A stretch of 64,000 nucleotides of DNA from Pseudomonas sp. ICMP 561 (GTDB lineage: Bacteria > Pseudomonadota > Gammaproteobacteria > Pseudomonadales > Pseudomonadaceae), in NCBI RefSeq assembly GCF_002699985.1, contig NZ_LKBT01000045.1, positions 248,001 to 312,000 on the forward strand. The letters are read 5' to 3'. Made by a program: the position numbers and the translations under genes. The notes under the pieces are model-generated. The model made no database searches, was not told the origin of the DNA, and saw only the letters and a list, made by a program, of their open reading frames with translations. Positions 33,848-42,486 of this stretch are shown in pieces. Every line of letters begins with the position of its first letter. The stretch's first letter is position 1.

Positions 33848-35038
33848 TCAGAGTGACCCGACTGCGTGGCTTAGCGCCGCGTTAGACTCCTTTTCGATAC
33901 GTTGATAGAGCGCCAGCGCCTGCCCCACGACCTGATCCATGTTGTAGTACTTGTAAGTACCCAGCCGCCCCAGAAAAGTGACGCCCGGGGTTTCATCTGC
34001 CAGCGCGCTGTAGCGCTTGTACAGCTCTGCGTTTTCCGGGCGCGGGATCGGGTAGTACGGGTCGCCTTCAGCACACGGAAACTCATAGCTGATGCTGCTC
34101 AACGGATGCGTCTGGCCGGTCAACTGTTTGTACTCGGTGATTCGTGTGTAGGGCACGCTCTGATCGGGATAGTTGACGACGGCCACCGGCTGGAACTGTT
34201 CGACAGGCAGCGTCTCGTGTTTGAACTCAAGGCAGCGATACGGCAACCGGCCAAAGCAGAAGTCGAAATACTCATCGACCGGCCCGCAGAAAATGATCTC
34301 CCGATAGCTGACCTGATCCCGGGCTGCGGTGAAGTCAGTATTGAGCAACACGTCGATGCGTGGATCATCGAGCATGTTTTCGAACATACGCGTGTAGCCA
34401 TGCAGCGGCATCATCTGGAACGCGTCAGTGAAATACCGATCATCATTATTGGTACGCGTGGGCACGCGAGAAGTGACGGACTTGTCCAGTTCCGAAGGGT
34501 CCAGGCCCCATTGCTTGCGGGTGTAGCCCTGAAAAAACTTCTCGTATAACTCACGCCCGATCTGGTTGATCACAACGTCTTCGGAAGTGCGAATATCCGC
34601 CACAGGCTCTGCGCGCTCAGCCAGAAAAACCTCGGCTTCATGCTCGTCCATAGCGCGACCATAGAGCGTGTTCAACGTGGTCAGATTGATCGGGATCGGC
34701 AACAGATGCTCGTCGACCTGTGCCAGCACGCGATGCTCATAAGGACGCCATTCGGTAAACAGCGACAGGTAGTCGACGATGCGCTGCGCATTGGTGTGGA
34801 AGATATGCGGCCCATAGCGGTGGACCATGATTCCGGCTTCATCCAGGTGGTCATAGGCGTTACCGGCGATGTGCGAGCGCCGGTCGACTACCAGCACATT
34901 CTTGTCGAGGCCCTGCGCCAGACGCTCGGCGATCACCGATCCGGCAAAGCCTGCGCCGACGATCAGATAATCGTAAATGCGCTTCTCACCTGCCTGCGAC
35001 GGGCCTTTTTTTGCGTTCTCCATCGTTATCGTAGGCAT
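33848..35038 (-). CDS. glf: UDP-galactopyranose mutase
   Basis: 396 residues, the usual length. FAD motif VGAGFAGSVIAERL near 27-40, then RRSHIAGNAYDH and GPHIFHT, the classical Glf signatures. It converts UDP-galactopyranose to UDP-galactofuranose using reduced FAD. ATG 35038 has AAGGAG well placed inside the end of the glycosyltransferase gene, which it overlaps by 13 bp. galE, which makes UDP-galactose, diverges from the same operon, so the two steps to UDP-Galf are both here. Confidence 0.94.
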   Translation of the reverse strand: MPTITMENAKKGPSQAGEKRIYDYLIVGAGFAGSVIAERLAQGLDKNVLVVDRRSHIAGNAYDHLDEAGIMVHRYGPHIFHTNAQRIVDYLSLFTEWRPYEHRVLAQVDEHLLPIPINLTTLNTLYGRAMDEHEAEVFLAERAEPVADIRTSEDVVINQIGRELYEKFFQGYTRKQWGLDPSELDKSVTSRVPTRTNNDDRYFTDAFQMMPLHGYTRMFENMLDDPRIDVLLNTDFTAARDQVSYREIIFCGPVDEYFDFCFGRLPYRCLEFKHETLPVEQFQPVAVVNYPDQSVPYTRITEYKQLTGQTHPLSSISYEFPCAEGDPYYPIPRPENAELYKRYSALADETPGVTFLGRLGTYKYYNMDQVVGQALALYQRIEKESNAALSHAVGSL

Positions 35039-36216
35039 TCGATCTGCTCCTTCATGAGGGCGCAGGTTTTATCCCACGACATGCCATCCAGCACTGCGTC
35101 AGCGCGTTGGTTGAATGAGACGTCAACCCTGGATTTCAGCGCAGCCTCAATTCCAGCAATGAATGCCTGCGGCGAATTGGCGATGGTGACTACACCTGAG
35201 TTGCCATAGCCGCTGATCACGTCGCGAATCGGCGTGGACACTACCGGGCAGCCGCCCGCCAGGTATTCCGGCGTTTTGGTCGGGCTGATAAATCGCGTCG
35301 ATTCGTTGATCGCGAATGGCATCAGCGCCACGTCCCATCCCGACAGATACAGCGGTAGCTCGTCATAACTCTTGGGCCCCAAATAGTGAATATTGGGCTG
35401 GCGCGGCAGTGAGTCAGGGTCGATTTTTACCACCGGACCAATCAGCACGACCTGCCAGTCAGGTCGTTGGCTAGCCAGTTCGCTGACCAGTTCGATGTCG
35501 AATCGCTCATCGATGACGCCGAAGAAGCCCAGTCGGGGATAACCAATGCCAGCCTGGTCCGCGGGTTCTGGAAGCCTGTCACGGGCCGCTGCGAAGTGTG
35601 CAATATCGACGCTGCTGGGCACGGGATGGGCGTTGCCATGCTGAAGTTTCTTCGCCTCCCACAAGCTGTAGCCGCCGGTGAACACCACATCAGCCCTGGC
35701 CATCAACTGACGTTCTTTTTCCAGCAAATCAGACGGTGCGCCCTTGAAGGCCGACAGCTCGTCCATGCAGTCAAAAATCGTCACGCGAGCTTTCAGGTGG
35801 TCGGTGAATGACAGGCTCATGGGTGTGAGATACCACAGCAGCAGCTCTTTGGCCGAGGGTAGGTCTTTGCCCGAATGTTCGGCCAGATACCCGTCAAGCA
35901 ATTCGCGTTGCCACTCCACTGCTTGCTCAGCGCTGGTGCCATGGGCAAAAAGGGGCACGATGACGGTAATGCCCGTTGCAGGTTGCGAGATATCGAGTGC
36001 CGGCTGAGGTGTGTCCGTGAAGATTGGCTCTTCAAAGAACAACACATCGTAATCCTTGGCCAAACGCGACATGACGTGTTGCGGTCGCTGATAAACGAAC
36101 CCCCAGCGCAAATGAGACAGGCACAGCAAAGTAGGTCTGGCCAGACTGATTGCACGTGATGGGGTGTCGATTTTCACCAGCGAAAGGGCGTCGTCAGGCT
36201 GCTCTGGAAAATTCAT
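35026..36216 (-). CDS. Glycosyltransferase, GT-B fold (probable galactofuranosyl or related)
   Basis: 396 residues from ATG 36216 with AAGGA upstream. N-terminal LRWGFVYQRPQHVMSRLAKD and LFFEEP, and C-terminal TPEYLAGGCPVVSTPIRDV with an EX7E-like region, are typical of GT1/GT4-like enzymes of the TuaH type. With glf directly after it, the likely donor is UDP-galactofuranose, but this is inference. First gene of a four-gene run with overlapping or nearly overlapping borders. Confidence 0.82.
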   Translation of the reverse strand: MNFPEQPDDALSLVKIDTPSRAISLARPTLLCLSHLRWGFVYQRPQHVMSRLAKDYDVLFFEEPIFTDTPQPALDISQPATGITVIVPLFAHGTSAEQAVEWQRELLDGYLAEHSGKDLPSAKELLLWYLTPMSLSFTDHLKARVTIFDCMDELSAFKGAPSDLLEKERQLMARADVVFTGGYSLWEAKKLQHGNAHPVPSSVDIAHFAAARDRLPEPADQAGIGYPRLGFFGVIDERFDIELVSELASQRPDWQVVLIGPVVKIDPDSLPRQPNIHYLGPKSYDELPLYLSGWDVALMPFAINESTRFISPTKTPEYLAGGCPVVSTPIRDVISGYGNSGVVTIANSPQAFIAGIEAALKSRVDVSFNQRADAVLDGMSWDKTCALMKEQIECLR

Positions 36217-36549
36217 GTCGGATTCCTTTTGAAATATGGATCCGAGACTGAAGCCAGCTTGATCGCGGCCTCGAAGACACTCGTCTGTTGAATAAAACGC
36301 TACTCGGTGATTGAGGATCACGTTCTGCGCGCTTCATAACTTGGAGGCCTGCCGTTCCCGCAGCGTTCAACACGCCCCCACGTAAAGCCGATGAACAGCA
36401 GGTACCGGTGAGTAAACGCCTTTGAACTCCCGCAGCACCTGGAGCCCATAACTTCATACACCTCATCGTCACGCCTGTGACAGTGAGCCGAAATACAGGC
36501 TCGGCAGGTAAGTAGTCGCCGTTCACACAGTGAATAAATGAGGCGAACT
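36217..36549. other. Divergent promoter region of the glycan locus and galE
   Basis: 333 bp between the glycosyltransferase and galE starts. Both promoters must lie here. I see no clear operator, RNA gene or REP. Confidence 0.5.
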
Positions 36550-37575
36550 ATGATCCTGGTGACTGGCGGTGTGGGCTATATCGGTGCTCACGTAGTGCTG
36601 GAACTGATGGAGCACGGCGAAGACGTCGTGATTCTCGATAACCTCTGCAATAGCTCACGCTCGGTCGTGGAGCGGATTGCCAAAGTATCGGGACGAAGAC
36701 CTGTCTTCATCTTTGGAGACGTTCGAAATAAAGGCCAGCTAGATCTGCTGTTCAACGAATACACCATCAATGCCGTGATCCATTGCGCCGGTTTGAAAGC
36801 GGTCGCTGAAAGCGTGCGGGAACCGCTGCGCTATTACGACACCAACGTGGGCGGCAGCGTGACGCTGTGTCAGGCCATGGCAGACGCCGAAGTGTTTACG
36901 CTGGTATTCAGCTCATCCGCAACGGTCTATGGCGACTGTGCAGTGATGCCTATTGATGAAAGCTGCGCCACAGGTCAGCCCTCGAACCCATACGGCCAAT
37001 CGAAACTGATGGCGGAAAACGTCATGAACAGCATGGCCGCATCCGATCCCCGCTGGTCGGTTGGGCTGCTGCGTTATTTCAATCCGATCGGTGCCCATGG
37101 TTCAGGGGAACTTGGCGAAGCACCGACCAACACACCGAATAATCTGTTGCCTTATCTTCTTCAAGTCGCCAGCGGTGAACGCGCAGCACTGGGCGTCTAT
37201 GGCAATGATTACGCAACGCCGGATGGCACCGGCGTCCGCGATTATGTGCATGTGATGGACCTTGCCGAGGGGCATCTGAAGGCATTGCAGGCGTTACGAC
37301 AGCTGCATGGCGTGCGGGTCTGGAATTTCGGCACGGGTCAGGGTTATTCCGTGCTGGAAGTCGTCAAGGCGTTCGAACGTGTCAGCGGTGTCGCCGTGCC
37401 GCTGACGTACGAGCCTCGCCGTGCCGGTGATATTGCGCGTTGCTGGGCAGATCCGGGCAAAGCCGCTGATGAGCTGGACTGGCGCGCCGGTCGCTCACTG
37501 GACTGCATGCTGGCCGATGCCTGGCGCTGGCAGTGCAGCATTCAGCCGGAGCGAATTGACACGCTAGTGGGCTAG
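36550..37575 (+). CDS. galE: UDP-glucose 4-epimerase
   Basis: 341 residues. NAD-binding TGGVGYIG (5-12), catalytic SSSATVYG (121-128) and YGQSK with Tyr148/Lys152, and RYFNPIGAH are all present. It interconverts UDP-glucose and UDP-galactose. ATG 36550 places the Rossmann loop at residue 5 as in GalE; ATG 36538 would add MRRT. Divergent to the glycosyltransferase/glf operon, it supplies UDP-galactose for the mutase. Confidence 0.93.
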   Translation: MILVTGGVGYIGAHVVLELMEHGEDVVILDNLCNSSRSVVERIAKVSGRRPVFIFGDVRNKGQLDLLFNEYTINAVIHCAGLKAVAESVREPLRYYDTNVGGSVTLCQAMADAEVFTLVFSSSATVYGDCAVMPIDESCATGQPSNPYGQSKLMAENVMNSMAASDPRWSVGLLRYFNPIGAHGSGELGEAPTNTPNNLLPYLLQVASGERAALGVYGNDYATPDGTGVRDYVHVMDLAEGHLKALQALRQLHGVRVWNFGTGQGYSVLEVVKAFERVSGVAVPLTYEPRRAGDIARCWADPGKAADELDWRAGRSLDCMLADAWRWQCSIQPERIDTLVG

Positions 37576-37724
37576 GCTTTCGTCGTGAGTCATGGGTTTG
37601 TTCGAATTCAAATGCGCAGGCAGCATTGATTCCGCGTCACGGCGCTGGCAGGGTAGTCCACCTGAACTGACGTGGCGGCTGCCTGCGCCTCGTTTTCGAA
37701 TCGAATAGATCGGGAGATTCGCAC

Positions 37725-38561
37725 ATGAGCAACGCACCTTACGTTCCGCCCAAGGTATGGAAAAACGAAGCCGTGGGTGGCCAGTTCGCAAGCATCAACC
37801 GGCCCGTCGCCGGGCCGACCCACGACAAGACACTGCCCAAGGGCAAGCACCCTTTGCAGCTCTATTCACTGGCGACGCCCAACGGCATCAAAGTGACTAT
37901 CTTGCTCGAAGAGCTGCTCGCGCTGGGGCATACCGAAGCGGAATACGATGCCTGGCTGATCCGCATCAATGAAGGTGATCAGTTCTCCAGCGGTTTTGTC
38001 GATATCAACCCCAATTCGAAGATTCCGGCATTGGTGGACTACAGCGCCGAGCCGCCCATTCGCGTGTTCGAGTCGGGTTCGATCCTGCTGTATCTCGCCG
38101 AAAAGTTCGGGCGCTTTCTGCCGACCGATCCAGCAGGCCGCACTGAAACCCTGAACTGGCTGTTCTGGCAAATGGGTGCAGCGCCGTACCTTGGCGGTGG
38201 TTTCGGACATTTTTACGTCTACGCGCCGGAGAAAATGGAATACCCGATCAACCGCTTCACCATGGAGGCCAAGCGCCAACTGGATGTGCTGGATCGCCGC
38301 CTGAGTGAAAGTACGTATCTGGCGGGCGATGAGTACACCATTGCCGATATCGCAGTCTGGTCGTGGTACGGCCAGGTGATCCTGGGCGGTCTGTACTCGG
38401 CGGCTGAATTTCTGGCGGTGCACGAATACACCCACGTGCAGCGCTGGGCGCATGAAATCGCCAAACGTCCTGCGGTTATTCGGGGCACCCGAGTCAACCG
38501 CACCTGGGGCGATGAAGCGACCCAAGTGCCGGAGCGGCATGACGCTGCGGATCTGGATTGA
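37725..38561 (+). CDS. yghU: Glutathione-dependent disulfide-bond oxidoreductase (YghU/Nu-class GST)
   Basis: 278 residues. The N-terminal extension (PPKVWKNEAVGGQFASINRP) before the thioredoxin-like domain is characteristic of YghU, followed by LYSLATPNGIKVTILLEEL, the glutathione-binding PNSKIPALVD and ESGSILLYLAEKFG, and an all-helical C-domain. It reduces disulfides with glutathione and has little classical transferase activity. Stands alone. Confidence 0.92.
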   Translation: MSNAPYVPPKVWKNEAVGGQFASINRPVAGPTHDKTLPKGKHPLQLYSLATPNGIKVTILLEELLALGHTEAEYDAWLIRINEGDQFSSGFVDINPNSKIPALVDYSAEPPIRVFESGSILLYLAEKFGRFLPTDPAGRTETLNWLFWQMGAAPYLGGGFGHFYVYAPEKMEYPINRFTMEAKRQLDVLDRRLSESTYLAGDEYTIADIAVWSWYGQVILGGLYSAAEFLAVHEYTHVQRWAHEIAKRPAVIRGTRVNRTWGDEATQVPERHDAADLD

Positions 38562-38598
38562 GGCGCAAGCGGCTCACATCTCCTCGATAGAAATCACG

Positions 38599-38664
38599 CC
38601 CTCCCGGCTAAAGCCAGTCCTACAGTTATGTGATATCCGTAGGAGCGGCTTTAGCCGCGAGAGG
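38599..38664. repeat. REP pair, GGCTTTAGCC family
   Basis: A reverse REP (CTCCCGGCTAAAGCCAGTCC) and a forward REP (GTAGGAGCGGCTTTAGCCGC) in the convergent gap between yghU and the RidA gene. Confidence 0.75.
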
Positions 38665-38676
38665 ATTGACGTTACC

Positions 38677-39057
38677 TCAACCTTTCGCCGCCATTGCCGT
38701 CACTTCCACACGCATGCCTTCAACTGCCAACGCAGCCACGCCAACGGCAGCGCGCACGGGCCAGGGCTTGGCAAAAAAGCGTTTGTACACTTCGTTGAAT
38801 GCGGCGCGGTCGGCCATGTCGGTGAGGTAAATGGTCAGGTGCAATACCCGATCCATGGAGCTGCCAGCCTTTTCCAGCGCTACTTTCAGCGCTTGCAAGG
38901 TGCATTCGCTTTGCAGCGTGATATCGCCCAGCTCCAGGCTGCCGTCGGCATGGGTCGGAATCTGCGTGGATACCAGCAAGCCGCCAAAACCGGCGACGTC
39001 GGAAGAAATGGAGTCCGAATCAGGGTCCGGGACGAAAGTGATGTCTTGGTTTGCCAT
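38677..39057 (-). CDS. RidA-family protein
   Basis: 126 residues from ATG 39057. FGGLLVSTQIPTHADGSLEL, TLQALKVALEKAGSSMDRVL and the C-terminal RAAVGVAALAVEGMRVEV mark the Rid superfamily; unlike the protein at 19886, the substrate-binding arginine is in the canonical place. It probably hydrolyses enamine/imine intermediates. Monocistronic; a hairpin terminator lies upstream, insulating it from the next minus-strand gene. Confidence 0.85.
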   Translation of the reverse strand: MANQDITFVPDPDSDSISSDVAGFGGLLVSTQIPTHADGSLELGDITLQSECTLQALKVALEKAGSSMDRVLHLTIYLTDMADRAAFNEVYKRFFAKPWPVRAAVGVAALAVEGMRVEVTAMAAKG

Positions 39058-39139
39058 GAAGGTCTCGTGTCTGGAAAGTATAAAGGTCACTTACTCAATT
39101 GCGTGAACAGTTTACAGCCCGACAGGCCTAAAACGCAGG

Positions 39140-39173
39140 CATGAAAAAACCCGCCGAAGCGGGTTACTTTTCA
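39140..39173 (-). terminator. Rho-independent terminator (minus strand)
   Basis: Minus strand AACCCGCTTCGGCGGGTTTTTTC: stem AACCCGC/GCGGGTT-type with TTCG loop and a T run. It terminates transcripts coming from the LysR gene and from the tiny frame at 39174-39224. Confidence 0.8.
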
Positions 39174-39224
39174 TCAATACCATTCCAACATCCTGTCAGT
39201 AGCCATCCGGGCCATGGTGGTCAT
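39174..39224 (-). CDS. Possible 16-residue peptide frame
   Basis: A perfect GGAGG (in GGAGGTAAAGG) sits 6 bp before an ATG that opens a 16-codon frame rich in Met/Thr (MTTMARMATDRMLEWY), and a terminator follows at once. The strong ribosome site makes it worth recording, but the frame is so short that chance is possible. Confidence 0.3.
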   Translation of the reverse strand: MTTMARMATDRMLEWY

Positions 39225-39372
39225 CCTTTACCTCCGAAGCGCTTCCTGCGTTTCGGTTGATGGGTTTAGATTGCGCTTATACGACACAGGGATAAATGGA
39301 CGATCAGCAGCACGCGATGTAAGCCTTTCGCCATTAGTGGCGCTGTTTTCTCCTACATGATGGCACCACCGG

Positions 39373-40299
39373 TTACTCCGCTCTGTCCCAATACGGCGGT
39401 GTACCGATCGCATTCAAAAAATAATCCCATACAACCCGCACTTTCTGCGAGCGAAGGCGATTCTCAGGCGATAGCAGATGGATCTGGCTCGACGAAGGCT
39501 CGACAGCCCCCTCCCACTCGGGCAATAGCTGGATCAGCTCCTTGCTTCGCAAGTGCGCCTGATTGAACAGCCATGAAGGAAACAACACGATCCCCCTGCC
39601 CGCCAGCGCAGCCTCCATCAACACTTGGCCGTTATTGCTTCGTAACGGCCCGTCGACGTCAATGACCTCTTCGGCATCATGCCCGGGGTGGCGAAAATGC
39701 CAGCGCTGTATGCCGCTCACGCCTTTGTAAACCAGACAGGCATGATTACGCAGATCCTGTGGAGAAGTCGGTTGCCCGTGCTTTTCCAGGTATTCGCTGC
39801 TCGCACACAACAAATAGCGCTGATCGCAAATTTTGCGGCCTATCAAGCCCGAGTCAGGCAGTTGCCCGACCCGGAAGATGATGTCGGTGCCCTCCAGAAC
39901 GGGATCAATGAACGCATCAGTGACGTTCAACTCGACAGTCAGCTCGGGGTACTTTTCATAAAGGCCATTCAATAACTTCACGATGTGCAAATGACCAAAG
40001 GCGACCGGAGCATTGATCCTCACCAGGCCGCGAATATCGCCGACCTTGCCGTTGACCTCCTCGTCCGCCGCGTCCAGCAACTCCAGAACTTCACGGATCT
40101 GCACGTAGTAACGTTCGCCTGCGTCGGTGAGTTTCACTGCGCGGGTATTGCGATAGAGCAGTTGCTGCCCCACGTCCCGCTCCAATGCCGCAATGAAGCG
40201 GGATACCGAAGAAGCAGGTACCTGAAAGTGCCGCGCCGTCGCGGAAAAACTACCGGTGACGGCGACCATGGCGAAGAATCTGTGGGCTTTTAGGTGCAT
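39373..40299 (-). CDS. LysR-family transcriptional regulator
   Basis: 308 residues with HTH SFSATARHFQVPASSVSRFI at about 18-37 and the CrgA-like effector domain (DIRGLVRINAPVAFGHLHIV). The divergent gene at 40617 is an Old Yellow Enzyme, but a REP pair lies between them, so control of that enzyme is only a suggestion. Normal length, no oddities. Confidence 0.88.
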   Translation of the reverse strand: MHLKAHRFFAMVAVTGSFSATARHFQVPASSVSRFIAALERDVGQQLLYRNTRAVKLTDAGERYYVQIREVLELLDAADEEVNGKVGDIRGLVRINAPVAFGHLHIVKLLNGLYEKYPELTVELNVTDAFIDPVLEGTDIIFRVGQLPDSGLIGRKICDQRYLLCASSEYLEKHGQPTSPQDLRNHACLVYKGVSGIQRWHFRHPGHDAEEVIDVDGPLRSNNGQVLMEAALAGRGIVLFPSWLFNQAHLRSKELIQLLPEWEGAVEPSSSQIHLLSPENRLRSQKVRVVWDYFLNAIGTPPYWDRAE

Positions 40300-40336
40300 G
40301 GGGAAAACTCAGGCGGCGATGCGAGAAATATAGAGT

Positions 40337-40409
40337 CTGTAGGAGCTGCCGAAGGCTGCGATTGCGGTGTGTCAACAAAATCTATCGCAGCCTTCGGCAG
40401 CTCCTACAG
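40337..40409. repeat. REP pair, GTAGGAGCTGCCGAAGGCTGCGA family
   Basis: Arms CTGTAGGAGCTGCCGAAGGC and GCCTTCGGCAGCTCCTACAG mirror perfectly. The remaining ~200 bp before the oxidoreductase start (40410-40616) should hold its promoter; nothing else was seen. Confidence 0.85.
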
Positions 40410-40616
40410 ACCAATACGAGTCCAGCAAATCGTTTCGCGGCACATCCATCCAGTAAAACCACCAATTGCTAATACAGCAATAGTCTTTTGCTTTTCCGCT
40501 CAATTGTGGCTGCTTTAGCAACAACCTACCATGGGGGTCAATTTCATCTGACGAGAACGCCCTGTAGCTCCGGGCTTCTCGCTGGAACCAGATTCTGTCC
40601 ATGGAGACTACAATTC

Positions 40617-41744
40617 ATGACCAACCTTTTTGCCTCCTATGATCTCAGCGGCCTGACGCTGAATAACCGTTTCGTCATGGCGCCAATGACTCGCTCCCGC
40701 GCCCCGGAAGACATCGCCACCGAGCAGATTGCGCTGCATTACACCCAACGCGGCACTGCGGGCCTTATTGTTTCAGAAGGCACGCCGATTTCTCGTGAAG
40801 GCCAGGGTTATCTGTTCAACCCCGGCATCTTCAGCGATGCGCAAATCAAGGGTTGGAAACTGGTGACGGACTCCGTCCACAGCGTTGGCGGCAAGATGTT
40901 CGCCCAGCTCTGGCATGTCGGCCGGGTTTCTCACACCTCTATTCAGGTCGATGGCAAAGCCCCGGTCAGTTCCACGACCAAGCCAGCCCAAGGTGGCAAG
41001 GCATTCGGTTACACCGAGGACGGCGAGCCGGGCTTCGTTGACACGTCCATCCCGCGAGCGCTGACCACTGAAGAAGTTGGCCGAGTCGTTGGAGACTTCG
41101 CTCAAGCGGCTGCAAACGCTATCGATGCAGGTTTTGACGGCGTGGAAATTCACGGTGCGAATGGCTATCTGCTTGAGCAGTTCCTGAACCCGCTGGTCAA
41201 CGATCGCACTGATCGCTATGGCGCGAAAAATCTCGAAGACCGTTTGCGTTTCGTGTTCGAAGTGGTTGATGCCGTCAGCGCCAGAATCGGTAAGGACAAG
41301 GTCGGCATTCGTATCTCGCCGTACGGCCAGTTGTTCGATATGCCGATCTACCCTGAAATTGATGAAACCTACGCGGCGCTCTGCGCAGGCATGAATGAGC
41401 GCGGCATTGCCTACGTCCACGTCATGGACCAGACCCACTTCTTCATGGCCGGTGAAAGCTCCGCTGCACAGGAAGAAGCGCTGCGCGAATTGCTCAAGGA
41501 ATGCAAAGCCAAACTGGGCAACACCGCACTGATTCTCGCGGGCGACATGACGCTGGAGCGCGCTCAGGATCTGGTGGATGCCGGCTTGATTGACCTTGCC
41601 GCCTTCGGCCAACCCTTCATCGCCAACCCGGACCTCGTCGCCCGCCTGAAAAACGGCTGGCCACTGACCACTCCGGATCGCGACACCTACTACGGTGGCG
41701 ATGCCAAAGGCTATGTGGATTACTCACCGTACGAAACGGCCTGA
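40617..41744 (+). CDS. Old Yellow Enzyme family alkene reductase (FMN, NADPH-dependent)
   Basis: 375 residues. FMN and substrate-binding residues are visible in RFVMAPMTRSRA (18-29), QLWHVGR (97-103) and HGANGYLLEQFLNP, with His179, Asn182 and Tyr184 matching the OYE active-site trio. Such enzymes reduce activated C=C bonds and nitro-esters (NemA/XenA/XenB-like). The ATG follows GGAG by 11 bp. The long upstream extension to 40488 crosses the promoter and is not used. Confidence 0.92.
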   Translation: MTNLFASYDLSGLTLNNRFVMAPMTRSRAPEDIATEQIALHYTQRGTAGLIVSEGTPISREGQGYLFNPGIFSDAQIKGWKLVTDSVHSVGGKMFAQLWHVGRVSHTSIQVDGKAPVSSTTKPAQGGKAFGYTEDGEPGFVDTSIPRALTTEEVGRVVGDFAQAAANAIDAGFDGVEIHGANGYLLEQFLNPLVNDRTDRYGAKNLEDRLRFVFEVVDAVSARIGKDKVGIRISPYGQLFDMPIYPEIDETYAALCAGMNERGIAYVHVMDQTHFFMAGESSAAQEEALRELLKECKAKLGNTALILAGDMTLERAQDLVDAGLIDLAAFGQPFIANPDLVARLKNGWPLTTPDRDTYYGGDAKGYVDYSPYETA

Positions 41745-41824
41745 CGTCGCAAGCGAAGGACCTCTGGGGAGCCAACTTGTTGGCTCCTACAGGTTCACCG
41801 CGAAGCCAGTACACACCGCTCCCC

Positions 41825-41899
41825 CTGTAGGAGCTGCCGAAGGCTGCGAAAGCGCTAAGCCTGACACACCGCAATCGCAGCCTTCGGCAGCTCCTACAG
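41825..41899. repeat. REP pair, GTAGGAGCTGCCGAAGGCTGCGA family, with a half REP before it
   Basis: Arms CTGTAGGAGCTGCCGAAGGC / complement; a separate half element (GCCAACTTGTTGGCTCCTAC) lies at 41770-41791. Confidence 0.8.
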
Positions 41900-41974
41900 A
41901 TCTCCCGCTTACGGCACGACAGCGTCCTGGTCGAACCAGATGGCGCATTTGTTCCACTTTCGGAATCTGTACAC

Positions 41975-42388
41975 TCACTCCACCTTCACCAGACCCGCCG
42001 CATCGTACCGCTCACGAGCCTCGCGAAAACCCTCTGCATTGCCCGCCACCCACATCCAGAGCGGAATCATCTGCACCAGCAGTCCGCGACCAAGCTCCGA
42101 CAGTTCGTAGTCGACGCGTGGCGGAACTTCGTTGTAATCCCGACGCAAAACCAGACCATCTCTTTCAAGCTGACGCAGGCTGCGGGTCAACATCCGCTGC
42201 GTCACGCCGCTCATGCGCCTGGCGATTTCCGCATGCCTCAGCCGCCCTTCCACACCCAGCGTGTGAACGATGCCCAGCGACCAGCGATTACCCGCATGAG
42301 TCAGCACTTCTCGCTTCAAACCATCGTCTTGCGCACTCAGCGCTTCGCAGGCCGCTTGCGATTGCCTGATGATTTCTTCGTTGTCCAT
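41975..42388 (-). CDS. HxlR-family transcriptional regulator
   Basis: 137 residues. The HxlR winged helix shows RHAEIARRMSGVTQRMLTRS followed by LRQLERDGLVLRRDYNEVPPRVDYELSELG. Diverges from the NmrA-type reductase at 42487 with 98 bp between, the common arrangement for HxlR sensors of aldehydes or quinones. Likely represses its neighbour. Confidence 0.88.
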   Translation of the reverse strand: MDNEEIIRQSQAACEALSAQDDGLKREVLTHAGNRWSLGIVHTLGVEGRLRHAEIARRMSGVTQRMLTRSLRQLERDGLVLRRDYNEVPPRVDYELSELGRGLLVQMIPLWMWVAGNAEGFREARERYDAAGLVKVE

Positions 42389-42486
42389 TTGCCCCCCAGG
42401 ATCACTCGTGTGCCTACTTATGGCCGCGTCTCAATGGTGACAGGATAACAACCGCTCGCCATTGAGCGGCTATCCGGAGGACATTC

